22,500 bases of DNA from positions 1 to 22,500 of the forward strand of contig JACKPB010000008.1 of assembly GCA_024233875.1 (NCBI GenBank), in the 5' to 3' direction. The translations under genes were made by a program, and so were the position numbers. Source of the DNA: Leptospiraceae bacterium (GTDB taxonomy: Bacteria; Spirochaetota; Leptospiria; Leptospirales; Leptospiraceae). The notes below the pieces were generated by a model that was not told where the DNA came from, did not search any database, and saw nothing but the letters and a program-made list of their open reading frames with translations. Positions 14,863 through 22,500 of this stretch are shown piece after piece. Numbering within the stretch: the stretch's first letter is position 1; each line of letters starts with the position of its first letter.

Positions 14863-15000
14863 TCAAGTTGATTTCCATTGGTTTCGATTTTCTCTGACCG
14901 CAATTGTACCAAGTAGAACCATTGCCGTCAGATCACTGTCGCTGAACTCAAATTTCGTACGAACCGGGTTGAATTTATTTTGAAGAGATTTGACTCTCAT
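14863..15000 (-). CDS. Possible 45-residue protein overlapping the recQ 3' end
   Basis: ATG at 15000 is preceded at good spacing by AGAGGA, a fair ribosome site inside the recQ end, and the frame runs 45 codons, overlapping recQ by 26 bases. The product is polar with a short hydrophobic patch (AMVLLGTIAV). Nothing in it is recognised, and the hydrophobic patch falls in an inverted repeat (14893-14932) that may be non-coding structure. Equally likely to be a chance frame. Confidence 0.25.
   Translation of the reverse strand: MRVKSLQNKFNPVRTKFEFSDSDLTAMVLLGTIAVRENRNQWKST
14893..14932. terminator. 17-bp imperfect inverted repeat between convergent genes
   Basis: Positions 14893-14909 and 14916-14932 match as inverted copies at 14 of 17 positions around a 6-nt loop. 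It lies between the ends of the GT-C-like gene (14750) and recQ (14975), where a bidirectional terminator is expected. Neither side has a strong T tract, so it may instead be a REP-like palindrome. Confidence 0.4.
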
Positions 15001-17197
15001 TATTTTTTCCTCTTTCCAGAGCAAATGCAAGTCGGATTTTGTCATACGAAACAGTTTCGTTCAATTCCAGATACACCGGTTTCATTCTATCCCTCCCTAC
15101 TTTTTTCATGGCAGACTCAATCCTTCTGAATTCCTCTTCATCCAGATAGGATATTCTTTCCGGAAAATCGGAATTCAATAGACGTTCGGAAAGATACTGC
15201 AAAACAGTGGAATGGGACCTGGACAATTCATTCGCAATTTCATCAATAGGAACCCCCTTTTCAAAAAGTTCAAAAGCCTTTTGTTTGGTGACAGAAATCC
15301 CTGAATCGGACTTGGATTTCTTTTCCGGTTTTGGGACTCTCTGAGTTTCGAACCGGTCCATCTCTATCTTCTTTTCCCGACAAACATCTCTAATGATTTT
15401 GAGAACCTGTTCTCCATAATCTTTTAGCTTTTGTTCTCCTATTCCGTAAACCATTCTGAGATGATTCAAATCCGAAGGTCGAACCCGGGCTAAATCTCTC
15501 AATGTTGCATCACTGAAGATTTGAAAAGCGGCTATGTTTTTGATTCCCGACATTGTCTTTCTATACAACCTCAACTCTTCAAATAAGTCTTTGTGCACTC
15601 CCTCCCAGTTTTCTGATTTTTGAGATGTTTCACCTTTTCCATCCAGGATAGGATTGGATTTGGAAACAAATAACTCTACCTCTATCTCCTGCCTGAGAAT
15701 CCCGTGGGACTTAGAATTGAGTTTTACGATAGGATACATGCCCCCCTGAATCTCCAGAAATTGGTTTGAGACCAACTGATTGATCCAATCCTTAAGAGTA
15801 TCTGCAGGATATTCTTTCAGAATACCGAATGTAGAAAGTTTATCATGAGACAATTCTCGGATCTTCTTGAGATTTTCCCCGCGTAGTACAGAAATCAGAT
15901 GGGAAACCCCGAATCGTTCTCCGAGCCTGAGAACACAGGAAAGAATTTTCCTGGCTATGAGAGTAGCCTCTTTTACCTCTTCCCTTTCTTCGGTACAAAC
16001 ATCACAGGCCCCGCAGTTTTCTTTTTCATAGTTCTGTCCGAAATAATTGACCAGGGTCTTATGACGGCAGACCCTGTACCGGCAATAGTTCTCCATCTCA
16101 CCGATCAGTCTCAATCGGTTCTCCAGAATGATCGGATCCGAATTGTATTCTTCACTGTTTTTTTCCAGAATCGATTTCCAGACAAAAGAATCTCCTCCGG
16201 AATAAAAAAGAGTACATTCCGCTTCCAGACCATCCCTACCCGCCCTGCCGGTTTCCTGCTGATAGTGCTCGATGGATTTTGGCATTCCTGCATGAACCAC
16301 ATAACGGATATTGCTCTTATCGATTCCCATTCCGAAGGCTACAGTTGCGATGATGGTCTCGCATTGATCCGTTCGAAAGGCATCCTGAACTTCCTTGCGT
16401 TCTTCATTGCTCATACCTGCGTGATACGGCATAGAACTGATTCCATTCGATCTAAGAAATTCGTTAAGATCGTCGACATCTTTTCTCCGTATGCAGTAAA
16501 TGATTCCCGACTCATTTTTATGACTCATGACCAGATTCAAAATCTGATGAGACAACTGATTCTTCTGCCTTATGGAATAAAAAAGATTCGGACGATCAAA
16601 GTTTCCGATCAGAATATTCGGATTTCTAAGATTCAATTTGTCTACAATATCATTTCTCACGGATTCCGTGGCTGTGGCTGTGTAGGCATGAAAGGGAATG
16701 TTCGGAAAGATCTCCCTCAGTGATCCCAATTTGTGATACTCAGGACGGAAATCATGCCCCCATTGACTCAGGCAATGCGCTTCATCGATGACTATGGCTT
16801 GAGGATTGATTTCGAGAAGTAAGTTTCGAAAGTTCTCGGATAGAATTTTTTCCGGAGATATGTAAACAATTCGAATTGATTTATCAATCAACTCTTTTTC
16901 GGAATCTCTTCTTTCGGAATGACTCAGGCTTGAATCCAGGCGAATGGCGCCTATACCGAGAGCGACCAACCCATCCACCTGATCCTTCATCAGAGAAATC
17001 AAAGGAGAGACCACAAGCGTGATTCCATCGGAAAGGATGGCCGGAATCTGGTAGCAAATCGATTTTCCTCCCCCCGTGGGAAGGATCACGACCGAGTCCT
17101 GTTTATTTAGAGCTGATTGGATGGCGGATTCCTGAAGAGGCCTGAGGGTATCGTATCCCCAGAATTTCTTCAAAACTTCCAAAATTTTTTCATTCAT
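14975..17197 (-). CDS. recQ: ATP-dependent DNA helicase RecQ
   Basis: The 740-residue 3'-5' helicase has Walker A PTGGGKS (K45), DEAH (138-141), TATAT (173-177), the GMGIDK motif V, QETGRAGRDG motif VI (314-323), RQC zinc ligands C377, C395, C398, C401, an HRDC domain (about 535-605), and a C-terminal helix-turn-helix of the HTH_40 type (about 645-690, SVTKQKAFELFEKGVPIDEI). It acts in recombination repair and fork processing. It is longer than the roughly 610-residue E. coli protein because of the extra C-terminal part, as in many non-proteobacterial RecQ proteins. The start is supported by AGGAG eight bases before ATG 17197. It is not in an operon with its neighbours. Confidence 0.96.
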   Translation of the reverse strand: MNEKILEVLKKFWGYDTLRPLQESAIQSALNKQDSVVILPTGGGKSICYQIPAILSDGITLVVSPLISLMKDQVDGLVALGIGAIRLDSSLSHSERRDSEKELIDKSIRIVYISPEKILSENFRNLLLEINPQAIVIDEAHCLSQWGHDFRPEYHKLGSLREIFPNIPFHAYTATATESVRNDIVDKLNLRNPNILIGNFDRPNLFYSIRQKNQLSHQILNLVMSHKNESGIIYCIRRKDVDDLNEFLRSNGISSMPYHAGMSNEERKEVQDAFRTDQCETIIATVAFGMGIDKSNIRYVVHAGMPKSIEHYQQETGRAGRDGLEAECTLFYSGGDSFVWKSILEKNSEEYNSDPIILENRLRLIGEMENYCRYRVCRHKTLVNYFGQNYEKENCGACDVCTEEREEVKEATLIARKILSCVLRLGERFGVSHLISVLRGENLKKIRELSHDKLSTFGILKEYPADTLKDWINQLVSNQFLEIQGGMYPIVKLNSKSHGILRQEIEVELFVSKSNPILDGKGETSQKSENWEGVHKDLFEELRLYRKTMSGIKNIAAFQIFSDATLRDLARVRPSDLNHLRMVYGIGEQKLKDYGEQVLKIIRDVCREKKIEMDRFETQRVPKPEKKSKSDSGISVTKQKAFELFEKGVPIDEIANELSRSHSTVLQYLSERLLNSDFPERISYLDEEEFRRIESAMKKVGRDRMKPVYLELNETVSYDKIRLAFALERGKNNESQISSK

Positions 17198-17368
17198 AGT
17201 TATCTCCTAACAGTTTAGAGAGCCTGAAAAAACATTCAAATTGATTCCTGTTTTCCTTTAGAATTTTTAACTCCCTAATGATAAGGTTCCAAAAATCCTC
17301 AAAAATAAAAATTTCTCCAAAAAAAGTTTGTAAATTTCTACTTTTTTTGTTCTCTTCAAATCCATTCT

Positions 17369-18193
17369 ATGGTTTCCATGACCCGATATTCCGAAGAAAT
17401 TCATCCGAAACTTCCGAATCCTTCACCGGTGGAACTCTATCATACAGAAGATCTCCCTCTACATTCTTTCAATTTCCCTGAGGGTAAAAAGCTAAGCTAC
17501 AAAATGCTTTTAGGAAAAGATGAAATTACGGTTCTATTGTTTTCTCTTCCTAAGGGAGAAGAAATTCCCCTCCATTACCATACCATGAATAAAGCAATTT
17601 ATGTCTATGAAGGTTGCCCGGAAATTTTGATCCGGGGCGAAATGACTCCTACCTTTCGGGGAGACTCTCTAATGATTCCGTGTGAAAGCAGTGTGAAAAT
17701 TCAAAACTCCGGGACGGAAGAGACTCTGATCTTTTTCTTTTTCCCCGGATGTCCCCGGGACTCATTGATGTTTCAAAGTCCTTCCCCGGATTCCGATCCA
17801 TCAGGAAGGGAAAATTTACTTTTCAAAGAAAGAGAAATCCCCTGGGAAAATTGGGACGGAAAACTATCGATCGGAACTGAGCCCACTCCACTGGCCTGGA
17901 AAACCATCATCGAGAATGATTCGATGGTCCTGGGTATTACAAAAATTGATCCGGGGTTTGATGTGGACAGGCACTACCACAAACCCACACAGATTGTGAT
18001 CTTTTCTGAAGGGGAAGGAAGGACGCTTATCGAAAAAGGAGAGTATAGAGAAATTAGAAAAGATAGTTTTATCTATCCACCGTCATACAGTCTTCATCAC
18101 TCCATCAATACTCATCCCGAGAGACCCTTGATGGAAATCTACTTTTTTCCGCAGGGTCCCTTTGCTAAAATTGAATATCTGGGAAAGGAATAG
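17369..18193 (+). CDS. Bicupin-fold protein
   Basis: The 274-residue protein has two cupin halves. The first carries LHYHTMNKAIYVYEG (H69, H71) and the second DRHYHKPTQIVIFSEGEG (H202, H204), with a later H243-H244 pair fitting cupin motif 2 of the second half. The glutamate that usually follows HxH by four residues is replaced in both halves (K75, Q208), so any metal site would use histidines and other ligands. Enzyme or sugar/ligand-binding functions are both known in this fold, and the substrate cannot be told. ATG 17378 is an equally possible start; neither has a clear Shine-Dalgarno. It is divergent from recQ across a 171-bp AT-rich spacer and appears to be a single gene. Confidence 0.8.
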   Translation: MVSMTRYSEEIHPKLPNPSPVELYHTEDLPLHSFNFPEGKKLSYKMLLGKDEITVLLFSLPKGEEIPLHYHTMNKAIYVYEGCPEILIRGEMTPTFRGDSLMIPCESSVKIQNSGTEETLIFFFFPGCPRDSLMFQSPSPDSDPSGRENLLFKEREIPWENWDGKLSIGTEPTPLAWKTIIENDSMVLGITKIDPGFDVDRHYHKPTQIVIFSEGEGRTLIEKGEYREIRKDSFIYPPSYSLHHSINTHPERPLMEIYFFPQGPFAKIEYLGKE

Positions 18194-18213
18194 AATTTTT
18201 CGAAAAAGCTTTC

Positions 18214-18253
18214 ACTCCGGTCTTGAGAATTCAGGAACTCTAAATCCCGGAGT
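18214..18253. terminator. Hairpin between the convergent cupin and lipoprotein genes
   Basis: ACTCCGG (18214-18220) pairs with CCGGAGT (18247-18253). The stem lies 21 bases after the cupin stop and 8 bases before the end of the convergent lipoprotein gene. A T-rich palindrome (TTTTTCGAAAAA, 18197-18208) sits next to it. No clean T tract follows, so termination is likely by position but not proven. Confidence 0.4.
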
Positions 18254-18260
18254 ATGGATT

Positions 18261-18479
18261 TCATTTATGGAATTCTGAATACAAAAAGCATTCATCCAAT
18301 GTAAATGGGGGATTGCGATTGCAGGAAGTATTACTGATATCAAGACGTTTGTTGTCACTGAGATCACAGATTAAAAATTTAGCCACACAGACATTCATGA
18401 CGGTATCCTCTTTATCCTTCTTGCATGCCAAAAGACTGAAGAGAATTAAGATAAGGAGATTTTTCATTATCAATTTCAT
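18261..18479 (-). CDS. Small cysteine-rich lipoprotein
   Basis: The 72-residue protein starts with a hydrophobic signal ending in LFSLLAC, with C19 the likely lipidated residue, followed by KKDKED, a charged tether. Four further cysteines (31, 38, 53, 64) suggest two disulfides in a secreted domain of about 50 residues. The family is not recognised. Its ATG overlaps the stop of the large ankyrin gene by 4 bp, so it should be translated by coupling. M5 is a second possible start. It may be a partner of the ankyrin protein, by analogy with the other ankyrin genes here, each followed by exported or membrane proteins. Confidence 0.7.
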   Translation of the reverse strand: MKLIMKNLLILILFSLLACKKDKEDTVMNVCVAKFLICDLSDNKRLDISNTSCNRNPPFTLDECFLYSEFHK

Positions 18480-21202
18480 TTCTTATGTTTTAAAAGTAGC
18501 TCTAAAACATCTTTATGATTATTTTGGGTTGCATAATCCAAAGGAGTCTTTCCCTCTTTATCCTTAGCATTCACATCTGCTTGAGAATTGAGTAATAGTT
18601 TTACACCCTCATAAAAGCCGTAGAACGAAGCATTGTGAAGAGGGGTCTTACCCTCAGAATTTATAGCATTTACATTTGCTTTATTCTCCACAAGGATTTT
18701 GAGTATATCGATATGACCGGATATAGATGCAATATGCAGAGCGGTGTCTCCACTTATCAATTTTTTATTTATATCGGCTCCCCGATCGAAAAGTTCCCGA
18801 ATGACCGCCAAATTTGCCCGGGAAACGGCAATGATGATTGGCGTCCTACCCTCTTCCCCTTCCGCATTTACTTCTGCCTGATGATCCAAAAGAAGGTTCA
18901 CAATTTCTCTATTTTCGGTATAGGAAGCGTTATGTAATGGGGTCCAACCCGAATTATCTTTTATTTTGACTGTAGCCCGGTTGTCTATGAGTAGTTTTAC
19001 GATTTCAAAATACCCATTTTTAGAAGCAAGATGGAGGGGAGTCTCTCCTTCTTTGGATTTTTTATTCACATCCGCACGGTTTTGTATTAAAAAGAGAACT
19101 ATATCCAGATAACCGCTTTCGGATGCGTAATGAAGGGGTGTCCATCCCTGTGAATCCTCTGCATTTACATCTGCATTTTTTTCGATAAGACGATAGATTA
19201 CATTGAAATGTCTCTTTTGTGTGGCCAGATGAAGAGGTGTCTTTCCCCTACCATTTTTCGCATTTAGGTCAAATTGATTTTCCAGGAGAATCCCTACAAT
19301 TTCGGAATGTCCCTTTCCTGATGCCAAATGTAGATATGTATTCCCATTCATATCTTTTGTATTTCTATCTACTGAATGGTTCAATAATAATTGAACGATT
19401 TCTGAATGTCCTCTCTCGGAGGCTAATGAAAAAGGAGTCCCCATATACCTATCCTTTACATCGGGAGAGGCTTTCTCTTTGAGAAGAATTTTTACGACTT
19501 CGATCGAACCTCCCCGACAGGCAAAGTGCAGGGGTGTTTCATTTTCATTATTTACCGAATTAACTTCGGCACCCTTCTGTATCAAAAGAGAAACAATCTC
19601 AGAATAACCGTTTTGGGAAGCATAATGGAGGGGAGTATTGCCGGTATTACTTTTCTCATTTACATTTAATTGTTTATCAATGAGAAATTTTACACTTTTT
19701 GAAAATCCACGGGCAGAAGCCAGATGAAGAAAATTTTCACCACCTTCGTTTTTGTACCCAATATCGGCTCCTTTTTCAATGAGAATTTGGAAGATTTGAT
19801 CATTCCCTGCCCCGATCGCTATATGAGCCGCTGACATTCCATAAGTATTCTTCACATTTACATCCGCTTTATTTTCAATAAGAAGCTTAACGATTTCAGT
19901 GTGTCCATTTTGAGTTGCCTGCATAAGCGGTGTTACTGCTCCATACCTATCGGGGATATCGACACCTGCCCGATTTTCCAAAAGGAGTTTAACAACCTCT
20001 GTATGTCCTTTTGAGGATGCATAGAAAAGGGGAGTTCTTCCATTCGTATCTTTTGCATTTGTATCTGCCTGTTTCTCCAGAAGTAATTTAACAATTTCAG
20101 TATGACCGGAATTGGATGCGAAATGAAGAGGTGTTTCGTTATCTGACATATTTTTCGCATTTACATCTAACGGATACTCCAATAGTAGTTTGACGACTTC
20201 GGTATTTCCTCCCATTACTCCCGAATGCAATAACGTATAACCATTATCGTTTTGGGTTGTTACATCTGCTTTATTTTTTAAGAGAAGCTTTATGACTTCG
20301 ATAGAACCCTTTTGAACTGCTTTGAATAATGGAGTTTCCCCGCTTGTATCTTTCTCATTGACATCTAATTTGGAATCAAGAAATAGTTTGACAAGTTCTG
20401 TATTTCCACTATAGGCTCCTGCATGTAGTGCAGTAAAATTAGCCCGGTTTCGTATATAGATATCTGCTTGATTAGCGATTAGTAATTTTACAATTTCGAC
20501 ATTTCCCATCATGGCTGATGTAATCAGAGGAGTTGAACCATGATTGTCTTTTTTATTTACATCAGCATTTTTATTTAAAAGCATTTTCACGATTTCTGAA
20601 TGACCTCCGGCGCATGCAAAATGAAGAAGTGTCGTACTACCATTTCTATATTTTTCATTCAAATCAGCTTGGTTCTCCAAAAGTAATTTTACGATTTCCG
20701 GAGATTTTTTTTCAATAGCATAGATGAGCGGGGTCTTTTGATAAAAGTAGTCTTTTGCATTCACATCAACTTTTTTATCAATGAGCAATTTGACAATATC
20801 AGAATTTCCTCCTCTAGCTCCTGCATGAAGTAGATTAGAACCATCGTGGCTAAGAATCATCACATCTGCTTGATTTTCTATTAGCAATTGTACAACTTTT
20901 AAATGTCCTTTCTCAGCAGCTAAAAAGAGAGGAGTGTTATTATGATTGTCTATTGCATTCACATCAGCTTTATTCTCTAAAAGTATTTTCACAATTTCTG
21001 TGTGTCCATTTTTTGATGCATAATGGAGGGCAGTCTGCCGATCGGGATCTCTGGAATTCACATCTACACCCTCTTTGAGTGCTTTTTGGAGGAGAGAAAC
21101 ATCTCCGTAGTATGCACTGTCATATAAGTCTAATTTAGGGTCTGTAAATAGTGAAGTGCTCAAAAAGAAAAAAGTTAAGAATAGGTAAACATAGAATCTC
21201 AT
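18476..21202 (-). CDS. Large exported ankyrin-repeat protein, about 27 repeats
   Basis: The 908-residue protein has a signal peptide (MRFYVYLFLTFFFLSTSLFT, no lipobox cysteine) followed directly by ankyrin repeats to the C-terminus. I count 27 units of about 33 residues with the usual TPLH.A...GH.EIVKLLL..KADVN pattern; the first and last are capping units. No other domain is present. Some repeats alternate in type: units 4, 8 and 10 share a (L/A)LHxG...GN motif and follow units starting TPLF/TPLI, which suggests growth by block duplication. A pure ankyrin solenoid of this length would be an extended periplasmic or surface binding rod. The neighbours are a repeat-rich spacer upstream and the Cys-rich lipoprotein downstream. 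The partner is unknown. Confidence 0.9.
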   Translation of the reverse strand: MRFYVYLFLTFFFLSTSLFTDPKLDLYDSAYYGDVSLLQKALKEGVDVNSRDPDRQTALHYASKNGHTEIVKILLENKADVNAIDNHNNTPLFLAAEKGHLKVVQLLIENQADVMILSHDGSNLLHAGARGGNSDIVKLLIDKKVDVNAKDYFYQKTPLIYAIEKKSPEIVKLLLENQADLNEKYRNGSTTLLHFACAGGHSEIVKMLLNKNADVNKKDNHGSTPLITSAMMGNVEIVKLLIANQADIYIRNRANFTALHAGAYSGNTELVKLFLDSKLDVNEKDTSGETPLFKAVQKGSIEVIKLLLKNKADVTTQNDNGYTLLHSGVMGGNTEVVKLLLEYPLDVNAKNMSDNETPLHFASNSGHTEIVKLLLEKQADTNAKDTNGRTPLFYASSKGHTEVVKLLLENRAGVDIPDRYGAVTPLMQATQNGHTEIVKLLIENKADVNVKNTYGMSAAHIAIGAGNDQIFQILIEKGADIGYKNEGGENFLHLASARGFSKSVKFLIDKQLNVNEKSNTGNTPLHYASQNGYSEIVSLLIQKGAEVNSVNNENETPLHFACRGGSIEVVKILLKEKASPDVKDRYMGTPFSLASERGHSEIVQLLLNHSVDRNTKDMNGNTYLHLASGKGHSEIVGILLENQFDLNAKNGRGKTPLHLATQKRHFNVIYRLIEKNADVNAEDSQGWTPLHYASESGYLDIVLFLIQNRADVNKKSKEGETPLHLASKNGYFEIVKLLIDNRATVKIKDNSGWTPLHNASYTENREIVNLLLDHQAEVNAEGEEGRTPIIIAVSRANLAVIRELFDRGADINKKLISGDTALHIASISGHIDILKILVENKANVNAINSEGKTPLHNASFYGFYEGVKLLLNSQADVNAKDKEGKTPLDYATQNNHKDVLELLLKHKK

Positions 21203-21363
21203 AACTTGAAATTGAATCGAAGAATATACCTGTCAATTGAAAAATCATTAACCTTTGGTTGTTTGAAACAATATTCCCGTATTCTCTCTATCTTCAAAAG
21301 ATTGTTTATTTGGCAACCTTTTCTTCTTATCCCAATCCAAACTGTTAGTTTTCAATTAAATAA

Positions 21364-21665
21364 CTCACCTATTGCAATTTATAAAAATGGTTAATAACTA
21401 TAGTGGTTTTGGGACGATGAGTCCCCTATTTACCGAAAGGCTCCCTTTCATTATCCTCACCTAACGCAATTCATAAAAATGGTTAATAATAATAGGGGTT
21501 TGGGGACGATGAGTCCCCAATTTGCCGAAAGGCTCCCTTTCATTATCCTCACCTAACGCAATTTATAAAAATGGTTAATAATAATAGGGGTTTGGGGACG
21601 ATGAGTCCCCAATTTGCCGGCAGGCTCCCTGCAACCCCACATTTCGCTTCTTTGCGTAATGTGAG
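21364..21665 (+). mobile_element. MITE-like element with three tandem 92-bp units
   Basis: Units begin with CTCACCT at 21364, 21456 and 21548. The first two are exactly 92 bp; the third has a changed right part. Units 2 and 3 are nearly identical over their first 80 bases; unit 1 is more diverged. Each unit holds an 8-bp hairpin TTGGGGAC/GTCCCCAA (in unit 2, 21500-21507 and 21513-21520) and a GCC-GAAA-GGC hairpin. The element ends in a palindrome finishing TTGCGTAATGTGAG (21652-21665), an inverted copy of the unit start. The flanks TTAAATAA (21356-21363) and TTAATAAA (21666-21673) match at 6 of 8 positions, perhaps a decayed target duplication. It is the same family as 2211-2398. Confidence 0.7.
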
Positions 21666-21730
21666 TTAATAAATAATATATATATGATATCGTGAGTTCA
21701 AAGATAGAAAATAAATTCATTAAAGAACCT

Positions 21731-21830
21731 ATATACCAGTTCTCATAAATAATTACACATTCCCTTTTACGGTATGTAGCCATTTTATAGCCGATTTCTT
21801 GATGAATGAGTAAACCTTTTGAAAATGACT
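21731..21830 (-). repeat. Dispersed leader repeat, copy B
   Basis: The reverse complement aligns with 12272-12371, including TATAAAATGGCTA and AATTATTTATGAGAACTGGTATAT. After the ATG equivalent to the ankyrin lipoprotein start, the frame stops after five codons (M R T G I stop), and no ankyrin sequence follows. It is an orphan copy of the promoter/leader, either a remnant of a lost gene or a mobile regulatory sequence. Confidence 0.65.
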
Positions 21831-21901
21831 ATAGGACTAACTCAAACGTATACCCGAACGACTACTATTAGAGTGATATCAAAACAATCCACAGTTGATT
21901 T

Positions 21902-21930
21902 TCACCCTGAGGTCACTCAAATGGGTGCTA
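21902..21930. repeat. REP-like repeat, copy 1
   Basis: A 29-base sequence starting TCACCCTGAGG and ending AATGGGTGCTA is repeated 71 bases on, with 25 of 29 positions equal. CACCC and GGGTG can pair to form a short hairpin. CAGTTG precedes both copies. Confidence 0.55.
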
Positions 21931-21972
21931 CTACAGAAAAGCATTCTAATTACAGAGTATAACCGCCAGTTG

Positions 21973-22001
21973 TCACCCTGAGGGTGCTCGAATGGGTGCT
22001 A
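21973..22001. repeat. REP-like repeat, copy 2
   Basis: This is the second copy of the 29-base sequence. Its first 14 bases include CACCCTGAGGGTG, a perfect 5-bp palindrome with a 3-base loop. The pattern CACCCTGAG..TCGAA.GGGTG resembles a dispersed palindromic repeat I recall from many environmental bacteria. Confidence 0.55.
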
Positions 22002-22188
22002 GAAAGGTAAAATTTCCCTATCGTTCAAATCGTGTAAATCAATGATATCTACTCAATAACAAAAACATATTCAAGATACCACTTAGCTACAAAATCCGGT
22101 TGTCAAGTGCTTTGCATGAAATGAGTATAGTAGGATCTTTTGCAATGAGCTTGCAGAGTGGTTCGAGACACCGCAATACGAAAAATCC

Positions 22189-22500
22189 CTACTCCAACCC
22201 CAGATACTTCTTAAACAGAGTAGCAATCACAACTCCCAGAATCCCCCAAAGGAGCTTCTGCTGGAACGCCATATGTTTTTCCACAGATCGGATCTGGAGT
22301 TCGAGGTTTTCCTTTGTGGAGGTGATCTGTTTTTCCAAACTTTCCCGAATGAAGTCCATTTTTTGATCCATCTTCTCAAATCTTAGATTCATTTCTTCGT
22401 GCATCTGTTTAAACCTTAGATTCATTTCCTCATGCATCTTCTCAAATCTTAAATTGACAGTATCAAATCCGAGTTTTATCCCTTCTGCTAAAGTATGGAT
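22189..22500 (-). CDS. Coiled-coil protein with C-terminal membrane anchor, N-terminus beyond window edge
   Basis: The frame is open from the right edge to the stop at 22189, giving 103 visible residues; an internal ATG at 22437 is probably not the start because similar sequence continues upstream. Eleven-residue repeats (hendecads) of the form KMHEEMNLRFE/KQMHEEMNLRF/EKMDQKMDFIR predict a near-straight coiled coil, encoded by almost exact 33-bp DNA repeats. A charged helix follows (ESLEKQITSTKENLELQI), then a membrane helix (about the last 22 residues, LLWGILGVVIATLF) and a short basic-acidic tail. It is probably a tail-anchored oligomer with the coil in the cytoplasm. No named family is certain. 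Confidence 0.72.
   Translation of the reverse strand: MHTLAEGIKLGFDTVNLRFEKMHEEMNLRFKQMHEEMNLRFEKMDQKMDFIRESLEKQITSTKENLELQIRSVEKHMAFQQKLLWGILGVVIATLFKKYLGLE

Larger units (their letters stand above)
21203..22188. other. Gene-poor spacer rich in repeats
   Basis: Nearly 1 kb between the large ankyrin gene and the coiled-coil gene has no convincing coding sequence. It holds the upstream region of the ankyrin gene (21203-21363, AT-rich, with TATATT at 21224-21229 on the minus strand as a possible -10), the tandem MITE-like array (21364-21665), leader repeat copy B (21731-21830), and two REP-like direct repeats (21902-22001). I see nothing recognisable in 22002-22188. Confidence 0.6.

Noticed and set aside
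15899..16723. 274-codon plus-strand frame inside recQ
   Set aside because: It is antisense to conserved RecQ helicase and zinc motifs; length alone does not support it.
18476..21202. The 27 repeats as a CRISPR-like or simple satellite array
   Set aside because: The roughly 99-bp period is the 33-residue ankyrin unit; DNA identity between units is only moderate and the reading frame is intact throughout.
21500..21533. Hammerhead-ribozyme-like string (GATGAGTCC followed by CCGAAAGG) in the MITE-like units
   Set aside because: The required CUGANGA core is absent (ACGATGA instead), and GTCCCC pairs with the upstream GGGGAC rather than with sequence before GAAA, so stem II cannot form.
21553..21783. 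76-codon minus-strand frame across leader repeat B and the MITE-like array
   Set aside because: It is composed of repeat sequence, with no domain and no ribosome site; the similarity to the 12319 frame is explained by the shared DNA repeat.

Overview
The window looks like chromosomal DNA of a spirochaete, most likely a member of the Leptospiraceae. This is an inference from moderately low GC, several lipoproteins with loose spirochaete-type lipoboxes, a 7TM-DISM class III cyclase of a type common in leptospires, and exported ankyrin-repeat proteins. No rRNA, tRNA, phage genes or CRISPR array are visible.

Layout. (1) 1-2109, minus: a membrane adenylate cyclase cut by the left edge. (2) 2203-2406: a 188-bp MITE-like element with 13-bp perfect terminal inverted repeats and an 8-bp target duplication, inserted exactly at the end of the next operon. 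(3) 10280-2406, minus: a nine-gene, tightly packed operon for envelope glycan or glycoconjugate assembly. It is headed by a NusG/RfaH-type antiterminator, followed by a 2-hydroxyacid dehydrogenase, a methyltransferase-like/GT2 fusion, an ankyrin lipoprotein, a polyprenyl-phosphate sugar synthase, a GtrA-methyltransferase fusion, a small one-pass membrane protein, a GT-C-like polytopic membrane protein and a GmhB-like phosphatase. (4) 10403-12069, plus: a TPP riboswitch, thiC and a strong terminator. The thiC start codon lies inside the riboswitch P1 helix. (5) 12356-14750, plus: a three-gene operon (ankyrin lipoprotein, small one-pass protein, GT-C-like protein) in which every gene is a paralogue of a gene in region 3. 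(6) 17197-14975, minus: recQ; 17369-18193, plus: a bicupin protein. (7) 21202-18261, minus: a 908-residue exported protein of about 27 ankyrin repeats, translationally coupled to a small Cys-rich lipoprotein. (8) 21203-22188: a gene-poor repeat sink holding a three-unit tandem copy of the MITE-like element, a second copy of the leader found upstream of the region 5 operon, and a pair of REP-like repeats. (9) 22189 to the right edge, minus: a coiled-coil protein with a C-terminal membrane anchor.

How the genes may work together (inference). In region 3 the GT2 synthase would charge a polyprenyl phosphate with a sugar, the GtrA domain would flip it, and the GT-C-like protein would transfer it outside the cytoplasmic membrane. 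The small one-pass protein and the ankyrin lipoprotein are candidate partners. Region 5 keeps the outer-face part (ankyrin, one-pass, GT-C) without its own synthase and flippase and may share the donor made by region 3. This repeated ankyrin-lipoprotein/one-pass/GT-C module is the best candidate here for an undescribed system.
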